DNA from: Algibacter miyuki
GTDB lineage: Bacteria > Bacteroidota > Bacteroidia > Flavobacteriales > Flavobacteriaceae
DNA length: 64,000 nucleotides
NCBI RefSeq assembly: GCF_042427745.1
Contig: NZ_JBHMFA010000005.1
Direction: 5' to 3' (one strand)
The translations under genes and the position numbers were made by a program. Under the pieces are notes generated by a model, which worked only from the letters and a program-made list of their open reading frames with translations, made no database searches and was not told the DNA's origin. Position 1 is the stretch's first letter, and each line of letters starts with the position of its first letter. Below are positions 44,492-54,023 of this stretch, one piece after another.

Positions 44492-47317
44492 ATGACTAGA
44501 CTAAAGCTATTCACTTATTTTTTTATAACAGCTTGCGCTTATTTAGGCCACGCCCAAACATCAATTAGTGGAACTATTACAGACGTTAGCAATGCGCCAA
44601 TAACTGGTGCTTATATTGAATTAGACACAAGCACGAAGCAATACACCGCAACAAACTCTGATGGGAATTTCAATTTTTCAAAGGTACCTAACGGAATATA
44701 CAATTTAACCATTTCGCATTTAGGTTTTAAAACTATTACAAACCAGATTACAGTTAATAAAAACAGCACCGTTTTTAATTCTGTTTTAAATACCGACTTA
44801 CTTAATTTACACACCGTTGTTCTTACTGGAAGTTTCAGTCCAAAAACGCAGTTAGAATCTAGTACTTCTGTAAGTACATTAAATACGCAAGCTATAAAAC
44901 AAACTATTCCTCAAGGTACAGCGAGTTTATTGCAAAATATTCCAGGTACATTTATCGACGCATCGGCTGGTGAGGTATTTACTAAAATTTATACACGTGG
45001 TGTTTCGGCTGCTGCTGAAGATGATACCGGTTGGTACTACGTATCTTTACAGGAAGACGACCTACCTGTGAGCTTAGTACAACATTCCTATTATGGTCCT
45101 GATTTGTTTCATCGTGTGGATTTAATGACCTCTAGTGTTGAAGCTTTACGTGGCGGAAGCGCATCGGTTACCGCTATGAATGCGCCGGGTGGCGTTTATA
45201 ATTTTATTTCCAAACATCGTACATCGGAAGTATTAACCGGAGAAGTGCAACTTCAAACAGGTATTCAAGGTGAAGGAAACGCATATTACAGAGCCGACGC
45301 TGTTTTAGGTGGCAGTTTAGGTAACCATTGGTTTTTTAACGCTGGCGGACATTACCGACATGATGATGGTGCTAGAAATACCGATTTCACTTTCAGTAAG
45401 GGTGGGCAGTTTAAGTTCAACTTAACAAAAGTAAATTCTCGAGGCTATTTTAAACTTTACGGAAAATATTTAAACGATTACACCAACCGATATAATGGTG
45501 TTGCCGCCACAAATTGGGAAGATCCTGAAGCTGCTTTTGGTCAAGATTTTAACTCGACCGCTTTATTAATGCCATCTTATGATGCTTCAATTCCTGACGG
45601 ACGTTATTTAGATGAAGGAAAAACGAATGCTTTTAACCCTGCTAATGGTGTACATGCCAAAGATTTTGCTGTAGGTTTAGATTTGTTTCAAAATTTAGAC
45701 AACAATTGGTCTATTAGAAATAACATGAAGTTTTCGACTAAAAATGCGAATTGGCAAACTTCTATAAGTAACGCCTTTTTATCGCTTAGCGATTTCACAA
45801 CATATTATTTACCAAGTAACGGCAATCCGTTTCCTGCAGGTCAAATTATTTTCAGGAACGCACAAACAGGAACCGAAATGGCTAGAATTGATAATAGCCC
45901 AATTTTTGCTGGTAATTCTTTTGAATATTTATCCGATGGCCGATTACCTAATGATGCCGTTATGGGTACGTCAACATGGTATAAAGACAATGATGCAGAC
46001 GAGTTTATGCAACAGTTAACCCTTAATAAAAAATGGGATAAACACAATTTAAGTTTCGGGTTTGCCACTGGTTTATCGAATACCTCGGTATTTACACAAG
46101 GTAGTTTTGCCTTTTCTACTTATGATAATAATCCAACCATGCTACAAGTAACCTTAGAAAACCCGAGTAGCCCTGTAGTTTACCTATCGGATGAGCAAGG
46201 CGTTAGTAATTATGGTGGTTTATTTTTTACAAATAGCCGTGCTGAAATTGCACAAATAGCAACGTTTGTTAATGATATTTGGAGCATTACTGATAAGTTA
46301 CAGCTAGATTTAGGACTGCGTTATGAATCGATTTACCATAAAGGAAGCAACGACCGTAGTACTCCATTTACTCAAGATGGCGGTTTAGATGGTAACGAAA
46401 ACACCATTTATGATAATAATATATTAGCGCCTACTGGTGAACAAGACGAATTCAACTTTAATTATAATTACTTATCGTACTCAGCCGGATTAAATTATAA
46501 ATTAACTGATGACACGTCGCTTTTCGGACGCTATTCAAAAGGAAATAAAGCTCCAGAAATGAATTATTACTTCAATAATTTCGCTAATGTACCTATTAAT
46601 CAAGCTGGCGAAGTTCAAGAAATAAATCAAGTTGAATTGGGGTTAAAATCGACACTTAAAGACTTCTCGTTTACAAGCACCTTATTTTGGAGTGAACTAA
46701 AAAATATTGGCATTTCTAACTTTGAATTTGATGGTGATACAAGCAGTATTTTTTACACACCTATTCAGTTTAATAGCTCTCAAACCTTAGGTTTAGAATG
46801 GGAAACTATTTACAATCCGTTTCAATATTTCACATTTCGTTTTAATGGTGTTATACAAAACCCTAAAGCCACCGAATGGCAAGTGTATGATGCAGCTGGC
46901 TCTGTTGATGTTGCTGATGATAGCATTATAGATTTCTCTGGAAACCGATTACCTTTTAATCCTAAACTACTTTTCAACCTTTCTGCTGAATTTCAAAAAG
47001 ACAAAGTATCGTCTTTCATTAAATGGAAATATACCGGAAAACGCGAAGGTAACGTAGCCAATGCGTTCCAACTGGCAGCATACAGTGTTTTTGATGCCGG
47101 TTTAGGGTATCAAATAAATAAAAATTTAAGTGCTAGATTAATAGCGAGTAACCTATTTAACTCTGATGGATTAGCCAATTTTTTAGGTGCCAATAGTTTT
47201 GGAGCAAATGCTAATGGTTCTACCCAAGAATACATTAAGAATAACCCTGATGCCAGTTTTGTTGTTGTACCTATTTTACCTAGAAGTACTATGCTAACCT
47301 TAAATTATATGTTTTAA
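44492..47317 (+). CDS. TonB-dependent receptor with carboxypeptidase-like domain
   Basis: A 941-residue outer-membrane receptor. A signal peptide (MTRLKLFTYFFITACAYLGHAQ) precedes the beta-sandwich TSISGTITDVSNAPITGAYI, then plug (LQNIPGTFIDASAGEVFTKI, VEALRGGSASVTAMNAPGGV) and a barrel ending LTLNYMF with terminal aromatic residue. No SusD partner follows and no STN domain is present, so it is a TBDT of the FecA/FhuA-like or CirA-like kind rather than SusC. It probably imports the sugar used by the divergent operon and is controlled by the AraC regulator. A -7-like TAAATTTG lies at 44443-44450. Confidence 0.88.
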   Translation: MTRLKLFTYFFITACAYLGHAQTSISGTITDVSNAPITGAYIELDTSTKQYTATNSDGNFNFSKVPNGIYNLTISHLGFKTITNQITVNKNSTVFNSVLNTDLLNLHTVVLTGSFSPKTQLESSTSVSTLNTQAIKQTIPQGTASLLQNIPGTFIDASAGEVFTKIYTRGVSAAAEDDTGWYYVSLQEDDLPVSLVQHSYYGPDLFHRVDLMTSSVEALRGGSASVTAMNAPGGVYNFISKHRTSEVLTGEVQLQTGIQGEGNAYYRADAVLGGSLGNHWFFNAGGHYRHDDGARNTDFTFSKGGQFKFNLTKVNSRGYFKLYGKYLNDYTNRYNGVAATNWEDPEAAFGQDFNSTALLMPSYDASIPDGRYLDEGKTNAFNPANGVHAKDFAVGLDLFQNLDNNWSIRNNMKFSTKNANWQTSISNAFLSLSDFTTYYLPSNGNPFPAGQIIFRNAQTGTEMARIDNSPIFAGNSFEYLSDGRLPNDAVMGTSTWYKDNDADEFMQQLTLNKKWDKHNLSFGFATGLSNTSVFTQGSFAFSTYDNNPTMLQVTLENPSSPVVYLSDEQGVSNYGGLFFTNSRAEIAQIATFVNDIWSITDKLQLDLGLRYESIYHKGSNDRSTPFTQDGGLDGNENTIYDNNILAPTGEQDEFNFNYNYLSYSAGLNYKLTDDTSLFGRYSKGNKAPEMNYYFNNFANVPINQAGEVQEINQVELGLKSTLKDFSFTSTLFWSELKNIGISNFEFDGDTSSIFYTPIQFNSSQTLGLEWETIYNPFQYFTFRFNGVIQNPKATEWQVYDAAGSVDVADDSIIDFSGNRLPFNPKLLFNLSAEFQKDKVSSFIKWKYTGKREGNVANAFQLAAYSVFDAGLGYQINKNLSARLIASNLFNSDGLANFLGANSFGANANGSTQEYIKNNPDASFVVVPILPRSTMLTLNYMF

Positions 47318-47330
47318 CTTGGCAGATAAG

Positions 47331-47494
47331 TGCGGGAGCGATAGCAGCGGCATCCTTTTTGTAAAGCTTTAAATAGACTGAACTTTAGTTTAACGAGCAG
47401 TTTTCTATTTGAAATGCCACATATTGATATTAATACGCTACTGCTTTACAAAAAGATATAGTGGATAGCGCGGTTTTTATTTTTCTTAAAAACC
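47331..47494 (-). repeat. Dispersed structured repeat, copy D (inverted)
   Basis: Minus strand order: hairpin GGTTTTTA...TAAAAACC (47472-47494), GCGCTATCCACTATATCTTT, CTTTAC stem closing a loop of about 80 bases, then AAAAAGGATGCCGC. It stands between the TonB receptor and its terminator. The terminal edges differ in sequence from copies A to C but stay partly complementary (CGGG with CCCG and GTG with CAC). Confidence 0.65.
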
Positions 47495-47517
47495 CGCCCA
47501 CGAAATATAAAATGTAT

Positions 47518-47557
47518 AAACCCCTTAGAATTGAACATTATTCTGAGGGGTTTTATA
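47518..47557 (+). terminator. Terminator after the TonB receptor
   Basis: AAACCCCTTAGAA...TTCTGAGGGGTTTT followed by ATAATA. It may serve the receptor and, in the other direction, the gene at 47666-48571, whose stop lies 109 bases away. Confidence 0.75.
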
Positions 47558-47665
47558 ATACATATTACTTGATATTTGTTACACTTTTAAAGCAACGTCA
47601 TGCACTTATTTTTTTCAACATTTTATATTTCAATAAAACATGTGTAATAAAACAAGCCGTAATAT

Positions 47666-48571
47666 CTAATTAATAATGCAATATGGTGTTTTTAAATAAT
47701 TTGCATTTCCGGTTGCAAAATTTAATTCGGCATAAGATCCGCCACCTCTTGCGTAGACATACATTCGCACAGCTACACGTATAAAAGCCCAATCGCCTCC
47801 ACCTAACAACGCAGAATGGTAATGACTTCTATTAGTATCTAATCGGCTATTTTTATTTATGTTATCATTTGCTGTAGTCATTACGTTGTGTTTAGACCAA
47901 CCTTTCCAGTTGTACTGTTTTACATTAATCCAAACATCTACGCTTGCCTTAGCATATTTAGAATTAAACCATTCATCGTCTGCCTTAACAATATAATAGC
48001 CTCTAAAAACATTTCGAGGTACTATACTATAAACCCTTGAAGAAGTTGGCTTAAACCAAAATCCGAATTCTACCCATTGCGTGTTAGACGCAGCACCTGT
48101 TCCTGAAATTCCAGAGCCGGCTCCTTTAGCCCAATTCCATCGGTTTTGTGTAGATCCATTATTAACAACAGTTCGTGCCGCAACAGCATCTGGACTATCT
48201 TCCTGTGTTGAAAATGCCTGAACGGAAGATGGATATACGATATGATTTCCGCCTCCAATTAAAGAACTATCAATAGATTCTGCTTCCATTTCTTCAGGAG
48301 AAATCATGAAATCTGGCGCATTACCGCCACCTAGTTTCTCCTGTATTTTTTTTATTTCAGTATCGCTTAAATCGGTTAACGCTCTATTATATGCTTCATT
48401 TTTTTCAACATCCATTTCAAGTCCCTTAAAATGGTCATTATACATTTTCACCTTTTTCTCACAACTTTTTGAAGCTTCCTTTTCTGCTGTTTGAATGGCT
48501 TCCATCTCTGCATTTCTCTCGTTTGCAATTTCGCTATGCATAGCCAATTGCAATGCTCTTAAATTATCCAT
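47666..48571 (-). CDS. Protein of unknown function, helical N-terminus and Gly/aromatic-rich C-terminus
   Basis: A 301-residue protein I do not recognise. No signal peptide is present. Residues about 1-85 are charged and helical (ERNAEMEAIQTAEKEASKSC), probably a coiled coil; a Gly-rich linker with GGGNA and GGGNH follows; the remaining 180 residues are rich in Trp, Tyr, Asn and Ser with alternating beta patterns (WVEFGFWFKP, AFIRVAVRMYVYARGGGSY), suggesting a beta-sandwich. Composition differs from neighbours. It lies alone on the minus strand between the TonB receptor terminator and a 450-base empty stretch. Possibilities include a secreted adhesin by a non-classical route or a phage-derived protein, neither supported further. 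Confidence 0.65.
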   Translation of the reverse strand: MDNLRALQLAMHSEIANERNAEMEAIQTAEKEASKSCEKKVKMYNDHFKGLEMDVEKNEAYNRALTDLSDTEIKKIQEKLGGGNAPDFMISPEEMEAESIDSSLIGGGNHIVYPSSVQAFSTQEDSPDAVAARTVVNNGSTQNRWNWAKGAGSGISGTGAASNTQWVEFGFWFKPTSSRVYSIVPRNVFRGYYIVKADDEWFNSKYAKASVDVWINVKQYNWKGWSKHNVMTTANDNINKNSRLDTNRSHYHSALLGGGDWAFIRVAVRMYVYARGGGSYAELNFATGNANYLKTPYCIIN

Positions 48572-48969
48572 AATATTGTTTTTTAAGTTTTCTCACCTAC
48601 TCTATCCAGTTTTCGGCATCCCTGACAGCTTTGTACAAACCTTTATATAAGATTGAATTGAGACACTCTAGAAAATCTCAGAATCAATACTTAAATATAT
48701 TGTTTATATAACACGCTATCAATACCCAAGATTAGGCATTTTACATTACTTAAAAAACTAACAATGAATAACTTAAAACCAAAAAGAAGAGTTTTTAGAA
48801 TTAAAAAAGAAGCAAACTAATAACGGACACTTGCCACCCAACAAATAAAAACGAAAGCGATGGAAGACTCAGACTTTATGAAACTTAGGTATGGACTTCG
48901 GGGGATAAATCTAGAGGGAATCTCCATTTTGGATGGCTATTTAATTTTTAGCTAGAACGTTTTAAAACA
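48572..48969. other. Gene-poor stretch upstream of the 301-residue protein
   Basis: No gene recognised. A 31-codon plus-strand ORF at 48860-48955 (MEDSDFMKLRYGLRGINLEG) is open but has no context. The bases next to 48571 should hold the minus-strand promoter of the unknown gene; none was convincing. Confidence 0.4.
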
Positions 48970-49003
48970 AAAAAAAAGTTGGATTTACATCCAACTTTTT
49001 TTG
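48970..49003 (-). terminator. Terminator of the cytochrome lipoprotein gene
   Basis: AAAAAAAGTTGGAT-TTAC-ATCCAACTTTTTTT: symmetrical with A-run and T-run, so usable from both sides. It lies 19 bases after the stop of the minus-strand gene at 49022. Confidence 0.88.
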
Positions 49004-49021
49004 TTACTAAATTAAATACTT

Positions 49022-51256
49022 TTAATTTTTATAAAGCTCTTCTAAAGTCCAGTAATCTTCTCTGTCTTTAGATTCTGCTCTAGCATTTCTAACCACTTTT
49101 CGGTCTACATTATCAGCATCATTCATTGCTCTAACATAACTAAGCACATCTGCAATCCATTGATCGCTATTATCTTTTAAAGGCATCATTATACCATACT
49201 CTTTACCTTCAATAGGACCAATAAGACCGTTTAATAAAATTTTACTTAGTATCCCCTTGTCTCCGGTAACCCTTGCGCTACCAATTAAAGATGGCGCAAT
49301 AAGACCACCGTCTTCTGTTGGTATACCTTTTAAATCGGCACCATGACAGGTGATACATAGTTGTTTATAAGAATCGTAACCGTTAACAATACTTAATCTT
49401 GATCCCAAACCTCTTCCTGAAATTTTCTTTTTAAGTTGCGCTAGTTGAGAATCATCTTTCTTTAAACTTTCAACAACGGCATGTGAGATAATTTCGTGAC
49501 CTTCATATTTTTCATTAATAACGTGAAGCAATTCTGTTGCTTTTTTATCTTTACTGTAACGTAAACTTAAAGCCAATTGATTTACCACATTTACATCAAC
49601 ATCAGAAATTACTTTTTCTAAATCTTGAAGAATATCTGTATCTCCTGCTTTTAAGAAATTCTCACTTAACCTTATTGCAGTAAGTCTAACACGATAATCT
49701 TCGTCTTGTAATTTTTCAGTTATTAAGGTTTTATCAATATTATCCATACCTTCAAGCGTCCAAAGTGCTGTTACTCGTTCTAAACCGAAGTCTTTATCAC
49801 TATTAAATAAGCCATCCATAAAAGAAGTATTATCTCTAGCTAAAGCTTGTAATTCTGGAATAACAGATGTATCACCTCTTAAAACAATTAACTTTTGGGC
49901 TGTATTTCTGTACCATCCATTACGATGTCCTAAATATTCAATTAATTCTGAAGCTTTCTTTCCGATTAAGTTCGGTTTTTTATCTAAGGCAATATCTTCA
50001 TGTACAATTCTATAAATTCTACCTTTTCCAATGTTTTTATCTAAGCCTTTACGCTCAATAACTGGTCTTAAGAAACTTCCTTTTTTGGTCCAGTTACTTT
50101 CTTGAATAATACCACGATACATATCCACAATATAAAGAGCTCCATCTGGACCTGTTTTTGCTTGTAACGGTCTAAAATTTAAATCTGTTGAGGCCATAAA
50201 CTCAGCTTTATCGTAAGCGTTATATACCACCTTTTTACCATTTTCATTTTTTATTTTCGCTCTACGAATCAATCTTCCTACAGGTTCTGGAATAAAAAGA
50301 TCACCATATAAATCGGAAGGCAATTTATGTCCTCTATAAATTTCTTGTCCAGCAGTTCCTGTAAAATGGTTAAGTGTACCATCTTCTCGTAGTCTTTTTG
50401 TTCCTCCTTGAACATCTGGAGTTCCAACTACTGGCCAAGGTTGTACAAAACCTTCAGCAAGTCTACCTTTTGCATTAAACTCGCCATATACTGGTGGTTG
50501 TTGAAATCCGTAAGCTGGATTTTCACTTCCTGCAGAAGAGTAGTACATATTTCCTAAATCATCTTGGGTAAGTCCCCATTGCCCTCTATTTGGCATGTTT
50601 TCTAAAGAGTCTACTTCTACCTTACCATTACTTTTAAACTTAAACCTAACGGGATTGTATGTTGTATATGCCCAGTTATCTAAATTCCAAATAAGTCCAC
50701 TTTGTTGGTGTTCTAAATTTCCTCCACGACGGTTTGGATTGTAGTAAACACGTTCTTTTTTATCAGCTACGCCATCTCCATCAGTATCTTTATAACTCCA
50801 CAAATCATATGAAAATGTTTCATTAACAATTAATTCATTTTCAAGAGGTAAAATCATTCTTGGCAACAATAAGCTATCAATAAAAACAGTGCTTTTATCC
50901 ATTTTACCATCACCATCTAAATCTTCAAGCATTTTAATTCTACTAATATTTCTATTAGTACCACTACCATTAACATCTTGCATGTAGGTATTCATTTCTG
51001 CTACATACATACGCCCGTTTCCATCCCAAGCAATAGTTACAGGCTCATCAATCATAGGCTCACTTGCAACAAGTTCTACTCTATAACCTTCTGGTAAATA
51101 AAATGTTTTCATGCTTTCTTCTGGTGAAAGAAATGCTGAAGATGGGTCTTTTACTATTTCTGGTTTTTCATAAATTTTATCAACATACTCTTTCTTCTCA
51201 CAGTTGAAAAACGTTAATAAAACCAGCGATAAAACACTGATATTTTTAATTTTCAT
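49022..51256 (-). CDS. Lipoprotein with dehydrogenase-like propeller, HEAT repeats and cytochrome c domain
   Basis: A 744-residue lipoprotein (lipobox LTFFNC, residue about 19). The first 400 residues form a PVC-type/DUF7133 beta-propeller resembling sugar dehydrogenases (PEGYRVELVASEPMIDEPVTI, GPDGALYIVDMYRGIIQ) with two DGDG calcium-like loops (DLDGDGKMDK, DTDGDGVADK). A HEAT-repeat helical region (RVLTAIRLSEN-like) follows, then a cytochrome c domain with CITCHGADLKG and an axial Met in GIMMPLKDN. Such proteins probably oxidise a sugar or other organic compound at the cell surface and pass electrons onward. Azurin upstream (51533) is a plausible acceptor. Substrate is unknown. Confidence 0.85.
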   Translation of the reverse strand: MKIKNISVLSLVLLTFFNCEKKEYVDKIYEKPEIVKDPSSAFLSPEESMKTFYLPEGYRVELVASEPMIDEPVTIAWDGNGRMYVAEMNTYMQDVNGSGTNRNISRIKMLEDLDGDGKMDKSTVFIDSLLLPRMILPLENELIVNETFSYDLWSYKDTDGDGVADKKERVYYNPNRRGGNLEHQQSGLIWNLDNWAYTTYNPVRFKFKSNGKVEVDSLENMPNRGQWGLTQDDLGNMYYSSAGSENPAYGFQQPPVYGEFNAKGRLAEGFVQPWPVVGTPDVQGGTKRLREDGTLNHFTGTAGQEIYRGHKLPSDLYGDLFIPEPVGRLIRRAKIKNENGKKVVYNAYDKAEFMASTDLNFRPLQAKTGPDGALYIVDMYRGIIQESNWTKKGSFLRPVIERKGLDKNIGKGRIYRIVHEDIALDKKPNLIGKKASELIEYLGHRNGWYRNTAQKLIVLRGDTSVIPELQALARDNTSFMDGLFNSDKDFGLERVTALWTLEGMDNIDKTLITEKLQDEDYRVRLTAIRLSENFLKAGDTDILQDLEKVISDVDVNVVNQLALSLRYSKDKKATELLHVINEKYEGHEIISHAVVESLKKDDSQLAQLKKKISGRGLGSRLSIVNGYDSYKQLCITCHGADLKGIPTEDGGLIAPSLIGSARVTGDKGILSKILLNGLIGPIEGKEYGIMMPLKDNSDQWIADVLSYVRAMNDADNVDRKVVRNARAESKDREDYWTLEELYKN

Positions 51257-51462
51257 ATTAGCTTAATTTATATTATTTATATGTTAAAAACACGATACTA
51301 ATTTGGTAAGTAAGGCTTTTATTTCACCATAAAACGAATTCTTTATGATAAATTAAAACTCTAGCACTATAACTATTGCATCAAAAAAGGCAGCTTACTT
51401 AATCTTTAGAGAAATTAAATCGAAACCAGACGTTAGGGACAACGGTTCTAGTTCTACAAAAA

Positions 51463-51511
51463 AAATCCTTGTGTTGTTATATCTTTGTAGACCATAACAA
51501 GACAAGGATTT
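51463..51511 (-). terminator. Terminator after azurin
   Basis: Long stem AAATCCTTGTGTTGTTAT...ATAACAAGACAAGGATTT with a single mismatch, followed on the minus strand by a run of eight Ts, 22 bases past the azurin stop. Confidence 0.85.
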
Positions 51512-51532
51512 AACGCATAAATTATTTTGAAT

Positions 51533-52042
51533 TTATTCTACAATAAATTTACCTTTCATCATAGCATAATGACCAGGGAAACTACATAAAAAATCGTAAG
51601 TTCCTACAGCTGGTGCGTCAAATTCTACAGTTACTGTTTCGCCAGCACCAACAATGCCTGTATGTGCGATAACATCCTGAGAATCTGCAGGAATATAATC
51701 TGTTGCTTTAGCTACAGCAGCACTATTTCCGAAAGTAGCTACATTTACACCTTGTTTTAATAAAACAAAATTATGTCCCATGACATTTTTGTCCATTTTA
51801 CCAATATGTTTTAATGTGATTTTTACTTTCTGGCCTGCTTTAACTCGAATTTCTTTCTTATTAAATTGCATAGCATCATTACCCGTAATAACCACATCGT
51901 TTGGATTGGTTTCTACAGCCTTAACAACCTCTGTTTTTTTATCATAAGAAAAACCTTCTTTCTTTTTCTCTTCTTTTCCTCCACATCCGATTAATACAAC
52001 TGCTGAACAAGCAGCAACTAATACATACTTTGCTATTTTCAT
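51533..52042 (-). CDS. Azurin, lipid-anchored blue copper protein
   Basis: A 169-residue lipoprotein (lipobox VVLIGCGGKE) with a linker and the azurin cupredoxin domain. Copper ligands are visible: His in VMGHNFVLLK, then the C-terminal FLCSFPGHYAMMKG giving Cys, His and Met. The TGNDAMQFNKKEIRV start of the fold and the ADSQDVIAHTGIVGAGET segment are as in azurins. It would shuttle electrons in the periplasm or at the outer membrane. It precedes the cytochrome c lipoprotein on the same strand with a terminator between, so it may be separately expressed but functionally linked. Confidence 0.93.
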   Translation of the reverse strand: MKIAKYVLVAACSAVVLIGCGGKEEKKKEGFSYDKKTEVVKAVETNPNDVVITGNDAMQFNKKEIRVKAGQKVKITLKHIGKMDKNVMGHNFVLLKQGVNVATFGNSAAVAKATDYIPADSQDVIAHTGIVGAGETVTVEFDAPAVGTYDFLCSFPGHYAMMKGKFIVE

Positions 52043-52103
52043 TTAATTTGGTTTTAAAAATTTAGTTTAATTTAAATATAGTGTACCAAATATAAACATA
52101 TAA

Positions 52104-52158
52104 AGGCTTATTTTAGTGCAATATTTTTCACTGAAAAATTATGCACTAAAATAAGCCT
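52104..52158 (-). terminator. Very long hairpin between gapN and azurin
   Basis: Stem AGGCTTATTTTAGTGCA with its exact complement, plus an inner ATTTTTC/GAAAAAT stem, more than 20 pairs in all. The U-tail on the minus strand is short (TTTATA), so it may terminate gapN transcription or stabilise its end. Confidence 0.7.
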
Positions 52159-52236
52159 AATTACTAAGGACTTCTTTAGTGATTCCTAAAAAAGTTTATC
52201 CCTTTAAAACAAGTATATTACCTTCTGTTTTAAGGT

Positions 52237-53829
52237 TTACAAAATATAATCTGTACTAATAAAATTAGAGGTTTTCTTTTCTAATAATTCTTTTAAAATG
52301 GCATTATTATAAGCATTGTCTTTAGATGCCACAAAGGTTCTAATAGAAAACGATCGCAAGGCATCGTGCACACTTAATGTACCGTAAGCAGAATCTTTTC
52401 TTCCTGTAAAAGGGTATACATCTGGTCCACGTTGACAGGAACTATTTAAATTTACACGACAAACCAAGTTAACCAAAGTATCAATTAACGGTGATAATGT
52501 ATGGACATTTTGACCAAACAAACTCACCTGTTGTCCGTAATCAGATTCTGCCATATCATGAAGAGGTTCTTCAATATCTGAAAAAGAAACTACAGGAACC
52601 ACTGGTCCAAATTGTTCTTCTTTAAATACACGCATATCTTTTGTTACTGGATAAAGTACTGCTGGAAAAATAAAGTTTTCGGTAGTTTCTCCTCCTTTTT
52701 TATTTAAAATTTCCGCTCCTTTTTCCTTAGCATCATCAATTAATTCTTGAATATAAGCTGGCTTTTCTACTTCTGGAAGTGGCGTTAATTTTGAACCTGC
52801 TTCCCACGGGTTTCCAAATTTAAGTTGATCGACTTTGAAGGCGAATAATCTATTAAACTCCTCGACTACAGATTCATGTACATATATTACTTTTAAAGCT
52901 GTACAGCGTTGTCCGTTAAAAGATAGTGTTCCTGCAATACACTCCTCTACTGCCAAATCTAAGTCGGCATCTGGTAAAATAATGGCTGGATTTTTAGCTT
53001 CTAAACCTAAAACCATACGTAATCTGTTTCCCTTTGGGTGTTGTGCTTGCAATGCATTTGCCGATTTACTGTTACCAATTAATGCTAAAACATCAACTTT
53101 ACCCGATTGCATTATTGGTGTTGCCAAAACACGACCTCGACCATAAACAATATTAACCACACCTTTTGGGAAACTCTTTTGAAAAGCTTCTAATAAAGGA
53201 GAAATTAATAATACTCCAATTTTAGCAGGTTTAAAAACCACAGGATTACCCATGATTAATGCTGGAATTAATAAAGTAAAAGTTTCGTTTAAAGGATAAT
53301 TATAAGGTCCTAAACAAAGTACAACACCAAGTGGCCCACGACGAATATGTGCATAAACCCCAGAGTTTTTTTCAAACTTTGCAGAGTCTCTATCAATTTG
53401 TTTATAAGCTTCGATGGTATCGTAAATATAATCGACAGTTCTATCGAATTCTTTTTCTGAATCTGGAAGGTTTTTACCTATTTCCCACATGAGTAGTTTT
53501 ACAACTTCTTCACGTTTGGTTTTCATTTCTTCAACAAACTTTTCCATGCAAGCAATTCGATCGATTACTTTCATGGTTGGCCATAAACCTTGCCCTTTAT
53601 TATAGGCGTTTGTTGCGGAATCTAAAGCTTCTAACGCTTCGGCTTCGCCTAACTGCGGAATGGTTCCTAAAATGGTATGCTTATAATCCGCTGTAGATGA
53701 AATGGTAGAATACACTTCAGCTGTTTCACCTTCCCATTGCTTTAGCTCGCCATTGACAAGATAGGTAGATTGATGTAATAATGAATCTATTTTATACGCT
53801 TCTGGAATATCTTTAAAAGTTGTTTTCAT
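52237..53829 (-). CDS. gapN: NADP-dependent glyceraldehyde-3-phosphate dehydrogenase (GapN-type ALDH)
   Basis: Aldehyde dehydrogenase of 530 residues that resembles the non-phosphorylating NADP-GAPDH group: N-terminal STYLVNGELKQWEGETAEVYS, cofactor-binding LGPYNYPLNETFTLLIPAL and FKPAKIGVLLISP, catalytic Glu in LGLEAKNPAIILPDADL and catalytic Cys in SFNGQRCTALKVIYV. The segment NSSCQRGPDVYPFTGRKDS near the C-terminus is typical. It would make 3-phosphoglycerate and NADPH. It is a single gene on the minus strand between ilvA and azurin, with a large hairpin after it. Confidence 0.87.
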   Translation of the reverse strand: MKTTFKDIPEAYKIDSLLHQSTYLVNGELKQWEGETAEVYSTISSTADYKHTILGTIPQLGEAEALEALDSATNAYNKGQGLWPTMKVIDRIACMEKFVEEMKTKREEVVKLLMWEIGKNLPDSEKEFDRTVDYIYDTIEAYKQIDRDSAKFEKNSGVYAHIRRGPLGVVLCLGPYNYPLNETFTLLIPALIMGNPVVFKPAKIGVLLISPLLEAFQKSFPKGVVNIVYGRGRVLATPIMQSGKVDVLALIGNSKSANALQAQHPKGNRLRMVLGLEAKNPAIILPDADLDLAVEECIAGTLSFNGQRCTALKVIYVHESVVEEFNRLFAFKVDQLKFGNPWEAGSKLTPLPEVEKPAYIQELIDDAKEKGAEILNKKGGETTENFIFPAVLYPVTKDMRVFKEEQFGPVVPVVSFSDIEEPLHDMAESDYGQQVSLFGQNVHTLSPLIDTLVNLVCRVNLNSSCQRGPDVYPFTGRKDSAYGTLSVHDALRSFSIRTFVASKDNAYNNAILKELLEKKTSNFISTDYIL

Positions 53830-54023
53830 ATTAAAAATTATTGAATTTCTAGTCTAGTAAAGATATCAATATTCCCGATGAAACAACATTAAACATAGCT
53901 ATTGTACGAAGAAATATCAAATTCTTAACACTTCAATTACAACAGTTTAATATGTATATAACTAAAACGTTTTCGCAAAGAAATACACTAAACATACCCA
54001 ACTTTAAGCTAAAACAAGACAGT

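Noticed and set aside
47461..47673. 70-codon plus-strand ORF
   Set aside because: It runs through repeat copy D and the terminator hairpin, and has no start signal or family likeness.
48860..48955. 31-codon ORF MEDSDFMKLRYG...
   Set aside because: Too short, no neighbour, and no start signal; kept only as a remark in the gap entry.
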